Shown here: piece after piece, positions 48,482 through 59,288 of the stretch | Layout: every line of letters starts with the position of its first letter | Numbering within the stretch: position 1 is the stretch's first letter | Source of the DNA: Gymnopus androsaceus JB14 | Lineage: Eukaryota; Basidiomycota; Agaricomycetes; Agaricales; Omphalotaceae | Reading direction: 5' to 3' | Length of the DNA: 64,000 nt | Assembly: GCA_009733575.1 (NCBI GenBank) | Contig: ML769385.1 | Coordinates: forward strand, 733,188-797,187 | Translations under genes and position numbers: made by a program | Notes under the pieces: model-generated | The model's input: only the letters and a program-made list of their open reading frames with translations | Databases searched by the model: none | Told to the model about the DNA's origin: nothing

Positions 48482-51400
48482 ATGGCAAATACCAAACGAC
48501 TGGCAGAACTCCTAGAAACAGACTATGTAGACGAATTGTAAGTCTTGTCTTAGATATTGTTTTGCTGTTATGACCATGTAGACTAGGCATATGCAAGCTT
48601 ACGCCGAAGCTTTGCGCAATGACGAGGTTCCCAACCCCGAAGTCACCTCACCATTACCTCCTGGTTCTCCAGCTATGAGCTATCACAGCGGCATCTCCAA
48701 TAAACGTTCGAGTCGAATATCAGCCTTGTCTGATTTTGCTCCAATAAACGTTCGAGTCAAGCGGTACGCGACTTGAACCTGTTCCCAAAAGCTGGTTGGC
48801 TGAAGTTTTGGTAGACGGAAGAAGAAGAAGGGTTCATCCTCTGGCCGGAAGCACGACTGGACTTTTCTTTTACTCCGATGGCCCCTACTGGTGAGCATCA
48901 CGCAACCAATTCATCTCATATCTTTCTAACGCGTCGGAATTCCAGTTTTTCATATTTCTCTTTATTGCTGTCGAATTTGGCCTCTATGTGCTTATCCGGC
49001 AGGTCGTGAACACAAAAGAATGGATTTTCTCATGTACGATAGGATCCTAGTCTATTCCGCTTCCAGAACACATCATAACGATAACATCAGGGCGCGGTCA
49101 GAAAGGTGTTTTGAGAAAACGTCTTCGTGGAGCACAGACCTATCAGGTACAGTTACAGCTTTGGCGGAGAATCGCGAAATTCATTTCATCCATTGTTCTA
49201 GGAATGGAAGGAACGCGCAAGCGAGTTGGACAGTTATCTACACTTTGATGAATGGAAGAAAATCGACGAAGACGCATTCTATGACTGGAAGCTCGTCAGG
49301 AAAGTGAAACGGTCTTTAAGGTCTTTGAGGGAAAAGAAGGATGCAAGGGGCATACGTGATGTGCTAGAAACGTGTATTCGAGCCAACTTTGCGGGTGTGG
49401 AATCACCGAGGTGAGCACGAGTTTATACCGGAACATACAACCAACTGAAATCTTTCATTCAGGCTGTATAGTGAAGTGAGTTCCAACTTTTATTCAGCGT
49501 TGCTTAGGTTCACTTACATAGCCCATGCGCAGACTTACCTTGGTACAAAAGACTTGATAGAGTCTTACTATGACGAACAGGAGAAAGCCCTTGAGTTTCT
49601 GCGTGAATCCCCGGATATAACCATCGAGGAAAAGAAAAGGCGTGTATACAGTCACACCGCCCTATTCGAAACTGACTGTATCCTCAAGGTTTTTTAAAAG
49701 TGCTAATACCAACTACGGCATCTCCGCGCTTTGTCTCTCTGGAGGCGCATCGTTTGGCTATTATCACTTTGGCGTGGTCAGAGCCTTCCTTGATGCAAAG
49801 AAACTCCTTCCTCGGGTTATAACAGGGACCAGTGCTGGAGGGTTGATAGCTGCACTTGTCTGTACTCGGACTGAGGAGGAGTTGAGAATTCTTCTAGTTC
49901 CTGATCTGGCTAACAGGATCACAGCCTGCGAGGAACCGTTCAAAGTCTGGGTAAAACGATTGTGGAAGGAAGGATCGCGTTTTGATTCAATACTGTGAGT
50001 GAAATAGACATACATACTTCGAAAATGATATCAGGAATCGAACTGACTGTTTACGATACAAGTTGGGCCAGGAAATGTGCATGGTTTACTCGAGGCTCAA
50101 TGACATTCAAAGAAGCATATCTTCGCACAGGCCGCGTCTTGAATATTTCCGGTATGTGCCAGTATGTGTTCAACGTTGCCTTTTGCTGATGCCCTGATTA
50201 TCTTTCAGTCATTCCAGCAGACAGACACAGGTATGATTGAAATCTCTCTGATGCGAATATCTTGACCTCAAGGTCGTTCTCCAAGTCCGACGAAATTGTT
50301 AAACTATCTCACTGCCCCAGACACTGTCATCTTGGACCGCTTTGTTAGCATCGGCGGCAGTTCCAGGCATTTTGAATCCTGTACCGTTGATGTCAAAACA
50401 AAGGGACGGCAGTCTTTGTGAGTGGAATTGGGGAAGCAAATTCAAAGATGGGTCGTTGAGAGTGAGCCGGAGGTTTCTTTGACCGACATGTTGGTACTGA
50501 CCCACAACGCTATCTTTTCTGATACTTCATTCTATTTCATATTTCTCCTGCGCAGTCAGATATCCCAATTCAGGCTCTAAACCTCTATTTCAATGGTGCG
50601 TTGGTGTTAATCTTACCACCTCCCCATGTTGACTTTAAAATAATTGGGCTAGTTACCCATCCGGTGGTTTCGCAGGTGCGTCTTTCTATTCTTCAATCGC
50701 CTTCTACTGACTTCTGTTCCTTTTCCTGGAGGTTAATCCACATATTCATATGTAGAGGAGAAATGCTGCTTGATTGACCTCTACTAACCTACATTTCCTC
50801 TAGGTTCTTCTTTGCACCCCGAGGTTCAGCTGGAAAACCCGTAGCTCATAGTCGGGGCAAAGGTATGACTTCCTGGCCTCAATACACACCACGTTTACAT
50901 ATGCTGAAACGCGATTCCTATTTCAGGTTGGAGGGGTAACTTTATTCTCTCCGCTGTGGAACAAGCCCTAAAGCACGAACTCACCAAAAACTTTAAAGGT
51001 GCATCCAGCTTTTCGGATACTTTGTCCTGTATCGCTAATCTCCGAATTATCACTAGTGATTCGTGATTTGGAACTTCTTCCCCAATTGCTAGGGCAAGAT
51101 TGGTCTTCAGTTTTTCTTCAGCGATTTGATGGTGCAGTCACGTAGGTTGTTTCGATTTGTTAAGGCTGGATCTCATAGCTGGATGCGTGCAGGATATGGC
51201 CAAGAACGAGGTTTTGGGATTGGATACGCATTTTGTCAGGACCCAGATCCGACTGAGCTGTCCCGAATGATTTCAGTCGGGCAGATCGTCACCTTTCCAA
51301 AGGTACGTCTGTACGACCAGGATTACAACAATACTATCTGTCTGATATTACGATATTTAGCTGCATATGATTGAAAATCGAGCTCGGATTGAGAGGCAGA

Positions 51401-51963
51401 TATTCCTTGGTCGCCAATCTGTTCGTCGAACATTGCAGACTTCCGGAAGACAAGCAAGTATGGAAAGTACTGCATTGCCAGCGCGACTGTCCACCACCCC
51501 TCCTCCTACAGGCACGGATCAACCCTTGTCAGTGGATACTGACGCAGAAGCTGCTTATGCCACTGGCTCGCGCAAGTTTTTCCGTCGCCGCCGTCAATCT
51601 TCTACCGGACAATTGACACCTCGACCGAGTGACGGCGGTCGGCTTAACTCCAAGAATCAGAATCCTTCCTCGGAACTTCCTCTAGATCCTGCATCTACAC
51701 ACGACCAGCGCACAGAACCTCTGCTGAACAAAATGACCAACGGGGATGACCTTCCATCGGGCTATATGTCGAGGCTACAGAAACCCTTTCCGATTGCGTT
51801 GCAATTCAAGGAAAGTGAGATGGATGAAGATGGATGGAGTAGCGAAAGCTCGTCTGATGATGACTTGGCGAAGGTAAATGACCATCACAGACATTCGATT
51901 CATTCGTCACTACCCCCAATTGAAGATGGGGATGAACTCGAACGAGATGAATGGTCTGGATAG
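48482..51963 (+). CDS. Patatin-type triacylglycerol lipase (Tgl3/4/5-like)
   Basis: Lipid-droplet lipase/acyltransferase. Start ATG 48482 (MANTKRLAELLETDYVDEL). A hydrophobic segment (FFIFLFIAVEFGLYVLIRQ) precedes the patatin domain, as in fungal Tgl proteins. Domain signatures: oxyanion loop LSGGASFGYYHFGVVRAFLD, nucleophile elbow VITGTSAGGLIAAL (GxSxG) and the catalytic Asp in QRDGSL. Between them run YEQ-rich helices (LIESYYDEQEKALEFLRESP) and ILNPVPLMSKQ. The tail after HMIENRARIERQIFL is long and disordered. About twenty exons. One extra base near 50332 breaks the frame between DTVI and WTALLASAAVPG. Stop TAG 51961-51963. Confidence 0.9.
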
Positions 51964-52134
51964 GAAGGTTTTAGCGACGTAGTAATGCATGTAGTTCTGT
52001 AATTTTAATATCACTGTATCTTGAAAATGTTTGTACTTGGTCGCGACGCGTTTCCACACGTGATGCGCGCTACCGAATGAGTCAGCAGGCCACAGGATCG
52101 CCATCTTCAGTGCTTTCATCTAACTTTGCCCACC

Positions 52135-53242
52135 ATGACGGATCGAGCCAGTCTGCTAGCTGAAGCAGTAGAACGAAGAATTAGCGCGCAAGAACCTCTA
52201 GGTTAGCAGGATTTATAGCTGCTATCATAGAATAACCCGGTCTAATCGTGCAAGAACCTCTAGGGCTAACACCCGCTCAGATGGCAGCTGAGCATGAACA
52301 GCGCCAACGTTTTAGGAGACTAATCGACCCGGGTTCTTTCAGAAATTTGTTTAATATTGAATTCTCCTAATCCAGGAGTATTAGGTATTTTACGGCCGAA
52401 TCCAGAAGCTCAGGCTGTAGAGTCGTTAAAGGTTAGCTTGTCAATTCTATCAGCTTGAAGTCTATTTGATGCAGTTTTTGAAGATTTTATTCAAGCTTTC
52501 GGAAAACCTGATACAAGAACCCGAGAATCCGAAGTTTCAGAGATTCAAGACAACCAATGCGTGGGTTTTGAATATTTGGCACTTTATATGGTATTAATCG
52601 GACCCACATAGTCAGATACAGAAACATATCATCAGTCCAAAGGGCACAGTTGAATATCTCAGAGAAGTGAGTGTACGTGGATAATTTGCTATCCTCAACT
52701 CATTTGTGGCGTCAGCTTGGTTTTCATCCAGAGGTTCGCCGAATTTCTATGTCTTTCTGTGTCAACTGCGTGCCTAATGAGAATGACTCTAATAGGTCGT
52801 AGATTGTGAGTGTCTAGCATAGCATAGCATCAGCCGCCATCCCCTCACACCACCCCATCCAGTCCAGCCATTTTTCGTGTTTAATCCGAAATTCCTATCC
52901 GATTTAAAGATCGGGAATGCCATGCTGAAGGAGTCACTGGATCTCCAGGACGAGAAGAAAGCTCGAGCGATGGTGGTGAAACAGACTGTTCAACAAGCCA
53001 GGGCAGAGGTGGTCCAGAAGGTACAACTAGCATTTATGGAAGATCGCAGAGCCAAGATGGAAGCGGATGAAAGGGAGAGAGAGTTGCGTGAGGCCCGTGC
53101 AGCTATTGCGGCACGGAAAGCAGCGCAGCAAAGCGAGAGTACCGAATCGGGCAACGATGTCGTAGCCGAGGATGATGACGGCGCGGAGGAGCACACTAAC
53201 GTTGTGGGATCAGCGCCTCCGCCATACGATGATGACCAGTGA
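52135..53242 (+). CDS. PUB-domain protein
   Basis: Start ATG 52135 (MTDRASLLAEAVERRISAQ), stop TGA 53240-53242. A leader LTPAQMAAEHEQRQRFRRLI is followed by a PUB domain, the p97/Cdc48-binding fold known from peptide N-glycanase and UBXD1: LKILFKLSENLIQEPENPKF, then HIISPKGTVEYLRELGFHPE and FNPKFLSDL. The C-terminal part is a long charged helix (ARAEVVQKVQLAFMEDRRAK) and an acidic tail ending PPPYDDDQ. Six or more introns; the first (52202-52263) is flanked by a 15 bp direct repeat. Likely a Cdc48 cofactor in ubiquitin-dependent protein handling; that is inference from the PUB fold. Confidence 0.8.
52188..52264 (+). repeat. Direct repeat flanking an intron
   Basis: GCAAGAACCTCTAGG occurs at 52188-52202 and again at 52250-52264, exactly 62 bp apart. 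The first copy ends on the 5' splice site and the second on the 3' splice site of the 62 nt first intron of the PUB-domain gene. The bases before each copy also resemble each other. Confidence 0.8.
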
Positions 53243-53399
53243 GTTCGCATTTAGTAGTTTAGCTTGGTATTTTCTCTTCACATGTGTAACATAACTTGTT
53301 CAAAAGTAAGCAGTATACGAAGGACAACGAATGTGTATCTTGCAGAATAGAGGATTAAATTTAAGATTAGGTACCGAAAGAAATCAATTCTTTGGCGTA

Positions 53400-56300
53400 T
53401 CACGGCCTAGACTGAGTCACTGAAGATGTACGACGTGGGGGCAAAACTGTGGGTAAAGCAGGCAAGCCTCCAGTAGGAGGAGGGGGAGGAGGAGGCATCG
53501 GGAACTCTTTCAGAGTCCTGAGTGAGAGTCGCGAGGAATGCGGTTCCGCTAATGAATTGAGTAATTAGCAAAATATCCACCCGAAAATATCAATCACTTA
53601 CTTTCTTCAAAAGCTCTTATTCTTTGTAGTACAACACTGTCTCTTTTTCGAGGCGCCAAAGGGGTGCTGATTGAAGGTGCTACAGGTCTTTGACCTACTG
53701 GAGCAGACCGCAGTGGACTCGCTTCTGCGACTGGAGCAAGACCACGATTACCTCGCATCGCAGTGGCGGAGGAAACCGCCCTTCTCAAGGGAGCTGGATT
53801 TGACAAGTCCAAATCTGAGGAAGAAGCTTGAGGCGCAATTGGCCCATTGCGCAACGACGTGCTTCGCATAGGCGGAGCGCTGGAAGGAGGTGCGACAGGC
53901 TCAAGGGTAGAGGCACGGAGGTTCGGTCGAGGAGGCAACCCAACGTGAGAACTAAGTGGTCGGGTGGCAATTGAACCAGACCTAGAGCGAGCAATAGGTC
54001 GGGATGGTTCGGGTGTGCGTGCACCTCGGGGTGATACAGGCGGCCGAGAAAAATTCCGCACTTCCAGGTTCAGTGAGAGGGTTTCAGAGGAGGGAGTACA
54101 CACTGCACCATCCGGGAATACTTCATCATGCAGACTACGGTGGGAACGATGCCCTCTGTGTGTTACAGCAATCTTCTTCGTGAACCCGCGTGTTTTGGGA
54201 AGCGTTCCGCTGGGTGTCGATACAAGACCGTCAGGGAAGACCTCAAAGTGAAGACTTTTGTGAGAGCGAACTGTCTTCAGTGCGGGCTGCATAGCTCTCT
54301 TGACAAGGTTAACCTTGGGCGGTGCGGCAGTGATGCCTCGAGAGGAGAGGAGAACCTTACGGAAAGGAACAGGATAGGGCATCAGAAATGGATATACCGC
54401 AGGATCTACAGAAGAGTGAGGTTGGCACAAGCCTGTAGGATTTGTAGTCTTACATAGATCAAAGATTGGGTAGCTCCATGCTAGTTTGACTACTTGCACA
54501 TCCGGAAGCCGTTCTCGCAAAACGGGAGGATGAACGTCGCCGGTAGGATAAGGCGTGACATGGGGATATACACCGGGGTCTAAAGACATATTTTCAGTCT
54601 GGAAAACGTGCTTTCAGGGCAAACTTACAGAGGTCAAAGATCGGGTAGCTCCATGCAAGTTTAAGCACTTGCACCTCTGGAAGCCGTTTTCGCAGAACCG
54701 TTGGGTAAATGTCGAAATCTGGGTAGCCGGAAGATCGACCCTTCGAGGTTCCGGGCTGAACAGCAGGGTCTGCACACTGTATGAGTATTATAAAGCAGAA
54801 CGTTTGATCATCGCAACCTACAAAGATCGAAGAAAGGGTAATGTACATCTTGAACCTGTTTGCGTAGGGTAGTCGGATAAATCTCAAAATCTGGATAGCC
54901 ACTAGCTTTCACGAGGCCTTTCGCAAGGGATCGGTTTTTCGCAGGATCTACACAATTGTATGAGCTTGACGAAGCAGAATATAGCCAAAATTATATACAA
55001 AGGTCGAAAAAAGGGTAATGCATTGCTGGCTTTGAGGACAATTGCTTGACAGAAGGGTACAGTTCAAACACCGGGTATCCGAATGAGCACCCGACATTAC
55101 TTGTAGGAGAGGGCACAGCAGGATCTAAACATGCATAAGGTTAATGCAATCCAGCGATACAACCTCAGGTACACTTACATAGGTCAAAGATCGGGTAATG
55201 TTTCATTCCCTGCACTTCCGAAAGCTGTTTTCGCAAGACGGGCGGATAAATGTCGAAATCTGGATACCCGCTAGATTTCACAAGCCTCTTAGCAAGTGAC
55301 TGATCCTTCATGGCTACTTTTGGATGAACAGCAGGGTCTACATAAATATATAAGCTCGGTGAGGCAGAAAGTGATCTCAGGTACTTACAAAGGTCGAAGA
55401 ACGGATACTGCACTGAAGGCTTCATCACAGATTTTGACGAGGACGACTGTTTAACTGAAGGATACAGTAAAAATGTTGGATATCCGAAAGAGTACCGGGG
55501 TAAAACAACTGCATTGCTAACAGGATAGGGCGCCGCGAAAGGGGTAGACCGCAGGATCTAAATAGCATAGCAATTTCAGTCCAGGGAGTTACATCGAATA
55601 AGCAGAACTTAAACTCACAAAGATCAAAGATCGGGTAGTTCCACACTAATTTAACCACTTGCACATCAGGAAGCCGTTTTCGCAAAACCGGTGGATAAAT
55701 GTCGAAGTCCGGGTAGCCACTAGTTTTCACAGTAATAGCTCCACTCTTCGTAGCTCCTGACTGGACAGCAGGGTCTGCAAATTGTTCAAAGTCATGAAGC
55801 AGGATGTAATCGTAGCAACCTACAAAGATCGAAGAAAGGATAATGCACGTCCCGAAGTTGTTTTTGTTGGGTAGATGGGTAAATGTCAAAATCTGGATAA
55901 CCACTAACTTTCACGAGTTCCTTAGCAAGTGATCGATTCTTCGTTGCTGCTTCAGTTTTTCCAGCAGGATCTGTACAATTGTATGAGCGTGATGAAGGAG
56001 AAAATCACTCAGATTAACTTACAGAGATCAAAGAAAGGGTAGTGCACTGAAGACTGGATAGCGGGCTTTGAGGACAACGATTTGACTGGAGCATAAATTG
56101 CAAACGTTGGATAGCCAAACGAGCGTCGGGTCAGAACAACATTATTGATAGGATAGGGCGTCGTGAATGGGTAAACCGCAGGATCTAAAGAGGGATTAGT
56201 AAGAAGCCAATATAAAAGCAGGAAGTCCTACAAAGGTCGAAGATTGGGTAGTTCCATGCTAGCTTAACCACTTGCACATCCGGAAGTCGTTTACGCAAGG

Positions 56301-58605
56301 CAGGCGGGTAAATTTCCAGGTTGGGATAACCATCAGCTTTCGCGAGTTTCTTAACAAGGGGTTGAGGCTCGGCGGGGTACAGATCAAAGTGTGGATACAC
56401 AGAAGGATCTATAATGTAACTCATCAGTAAAAACCTTTCATGGATTGAAGGGAGCAGAAGCATACAGATCTTCAATGAAGGATAAGCGCACGCAAGATGA
56501 ACTGATACCGGGGGAAGTCCTTGAACTGATTGCTGTTGTCCGGATGATGGATAGATGTTGAAGTCAGGATAACCACAAGAGCCCAGAGACTGCTCTGCAG
56601 TAGCCACAGAGGGATCTGTCATTCATGCTGGTGAGTAGATTTAAACCATAGTGAGGAGAAAGACTAACAAATATTAAATATGGGATACTCAGAAGTAACA
56701 CTCGAGGAAGGTATTTGGCTAGTAGCGAAGCTGTAAGGCCATGAATGGCCCCATGGTTTTGCAGTAGTGGAAGCACTGGCTGAGCTGTAGGGCCAGACCT
56801 GACCCCAAGGCATAGACGTAGCAGAACCACCGGCTAAAGTGTAGGGCCATACCTGACCCCAAGGCGTAGATGTAGTCAATGAATGCTGCTGCCAGTAGGG
56901 CCATCCCCAACCAGCACCTTCCCGGTAACATAAGATCATCAGAGTCAAAGGCTCGTTGTCCTGCGTCCGGAGTGTGAACATAGTAAGGCGTGGAGGGACT
57001 GGGGGGCCAAGAAGCAGGTCCCCACGATGTCGCTGTCATTGGAGTCGGGGGCGGACTGAAGATAGCGCGATCACCAATGTCGACTGAAGAAGCTCTGCTG
57101 AAACTCATCGGTGAGGCAGGGTATTCAGACGGAGGTCCCCACGACGTCGCGGTGCCAGGAGTAGGAGGGCAATCTTCGTACATTCGGTGGGCAATGTCCG
57201 GTGTTAATACGCGCTCCAAGCTGGGGACTGGTGATGGCAAAGTGTAATCCGAAGGACCAAACGATGTACAATCCGAGGGAGTCATACACACCGAGCTCTC
57301 CATACGACGTTCAAGATGAACGGATGGCAGACGATCCCACGACGCAACTGAACCATCTTCCCAGTCGTTTGGACCTAAGGAAGAGATTGACCATGTGAAA
57401 TCTTCCAAGTTAAGTTCCTCTTCCACTTCTGCGTCGGCAACATCATCCAAGGCCATACTAGTTGGGTAGATTGGCAGGTTCCAAGCTGGTTTGGCCTTTG
57501 ACCGCGAGGGCACTAGGTGTCAAGGAAGCACTAGCACGCCATGTGTTCACTCGTTTTTCGAGGTCTACGATCTTCGCAGTTTTCGGTTCCTCTTCTTGAA
57601 AAATCGGCGATAAAGCCTGAACTGAAGCAGAACGCTCCGGCGACGATGCCGATGTCTGATGAGTAGCCCTTGCCACCGCACGCAGTGAAGAGTCTAGTCG
57701 GTCCACTAATGACAATTTCCTTGGTACATGACGACTAGGGCGGCCAGACTGAGGAGACACGGATTCGCTATCGAGCTGGTCAAAGTTTATCTCGAGGTCT
57801 GTGGCCCTACTGTCCTCTCTATAGTGGGCTGCTACAGAGGGTGCGGCTGTAGAAAAGCCTACGGATGCTGGGACGTCTACGTGTTCTCTGTGAGCTGACG
57901 CAATCCAAGCTGAGTACCAACGAGCATGTCGTGTATCTATATCGAATTCCAATTTTCCAACGATAGGAACTCGCAACGAAGGGACAGATGGATCAAAGAC
58001 GTTACTCCAAATCATTTGCCAAGAATCATCGCTGATGCGAGGCATAGCAGTGATCCCATTCTCTGTAAAGTGAAAGTACAGACAGAGGCCTGTGATGCTC
58101 GGGAAATTGAACTCCTTCGCGATAGCCGCAAGCTGTCCGTACAACTACAAATATGTGTGAGAATTAGAACGGGACATTGTGAAAGTACACTTGCGGTAGG
58201 AAATAGAGGCATCAACATTCCCTGAGCCAAACGATGTCTCGGTCCCAGAGATAAGGTGTTACCCAGCTGACCGTGTTCATGAAGCAAAGTTGGAGGAGGA
58301 ATGACGACGACAAAAGATCTAGAGCTTCGCTGAACCGCTCTTTCCCGACTCTCCCGAAGACCTGAGCTGTGATATGCCAAACTTGACACTCTGCGAAAAC
58401 GAGCTCCTGCAGTCTCCGGGCTCTGGGAGCGATGTACAGGTTCCGCTTCTACATGCGGGTCCACTGGAACTCCACCTAAAACCGAAATGGTGGTCGGAAG
58501 AGCTGATCCCAGATGGTCGGACAATGTTTCCGGTGGGCTCAAGGGAATCCTTGGAAACTCGAAGGGAGAGGGTTTATGAAATGGTGACGCAGTGAGTCGA
58601 GACAT
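53400..58605 (-). CDS. Exon-repeat protein with YPxFDLYP modules
   Basis: Uncharacterised fungal protein of more than 1,000 residues. Start ATG 58605 (MSRLTASPFHKPSPFEF), stop TGA 53400. The N-terminal region (VVVIPPPTLLHEHGQLGN, LYGQLAAIAKEFNFPSITG, WQMIWSNVF, GKLEFDIDTRHARWYSAW) looks conserved and folded. A Ser/Pro-rich part with EDCPPTPGTATSWGPPSEYP and a second near-copy follows, then PWGxxWPY repeats, then eleven short exons built on YPxFDLYP motifs (56615-54454), and a Ser/Arg-rich tail. The first intron (58194-58145) has a GC donor. Three one-base breaks (near 57465, 56922, 55539) fall in homopolymers. No signal peptide or membrane segment seen. Function unknown; repetitive aromatic-Pro motifs suggest a binding scaffold. 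Confidence 0.8.
54454..56615 (-). repeat. Tandem array of eleven duplicated exons
   Basis: Exons on the minus strand: 56615-56466, 56408-56232, 56184-56023, 55970-55824, 55774-55619, 55557-55389, 55337-55179, 55124-54999, 54947-54822, 54769-54629 and 54579-54454. Lengths are 150, 177, 162, 147, 156, 169, 159, 126, 126, 141 and 126; only the 169 is not a multiple of three, by one base in a homopolymer. Every intron (47-61 nt) is phase 1: exons end in T and begin AT or AC. Three exon flavours cycle: A (YPAVYPF..PYP..SFGYPTF), B (KNRSLAK.LVK.SGYPDF) and C (SGYPDFDIYPPVLRKRLPDV). Confidence 0.9.
56720..56900 (-). repeat. PWGxxWPY coding repeats
   Basis: Just before the exon array, the same gene encodes successive copies of PWGQVWPY, PWGQVWPY and PWGHSWPY plus a degenerate GWGWPY, spaced by about 15-20 residues of Ser/Thr/Ala. 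The DNA of the first two copies is nearly identical (CCTTGGGGTCAGGT), a short tandem duplication. Confidence 0.8.
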
Positions 58606-59288
58606 TACACCAGGTAACAAAGGGCCGTAAAGAAAGGAAAGAGTGGAAAATGGTACAAGAACGAAACGAAGAGGGAGACAGCAAGCAAGCTCTGTCTAAA
58701 TTGGTGTCTTTAAGTGTAACATAACTTAGTGATTGGATCAGTCATGATGAGGCGGTAAACACCCACCCGAAACGACGATGATCTGGCAACGAATGAAACC
58801 TGCTGCCAAAACCAAGCCAGTATTCAATATTCTCAAGCGTCGTAAAAAGTAACTAGCGAGTATCGAAAGACCAGAGCCTACAGCAGTCGCGCAGCGCCGT
58901 GTAGTGCAAACGAAGTGGAAAAGAAAGAGAAAGCCGAGGGAGGAAACCGTAGCTAAGGCCCAATATATACTCGTGTGCATTCTGTGCAATGACGGCAAGC
59001 GTCAATGTGTGAAGATGAGTGATAGTACGGCTGCCGAACAAAGCCGTCCTCAAGCTCCAAGGATGTTCATTCCGACTACTGCTCATCCAAAGATTAGCTT
59101 CAAGAATGCTCAAGTCACTTACTGCTGCTCTGGTCAGCAAGATCGCAGCTAAAAGAGAAATGTGGGATCGGCCTCCCGTGGAAGTAAAAATTGGAAGATC
59201 ACAGTCAATTCTCTATGTCAACAACGATGGGAGTATAGAAAACCACATCTGATTGAATTTATGTGTTGAAGAAATATAAAGATGTAGA
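58606..59288. other. Gap without a supported gene
   Basis: 683 bp between the exon-repeat gene and the PPR-like gene. Several short open frames occur on both strands. On the minus strand there are good-looking splice signals (GTAAGT near 59124, TTTTAG near 59149) and an ATG giving MWFSILPSLLT at about 59252, so a very small intron-containing gene is possible, but I could not build a convincing protein. Confidence 0.3.

Noticed and set aside
58738..59140. Several open frames on both strands
   Set aside because: None has consistent splice sites, family motifs or mutually compatible frames.
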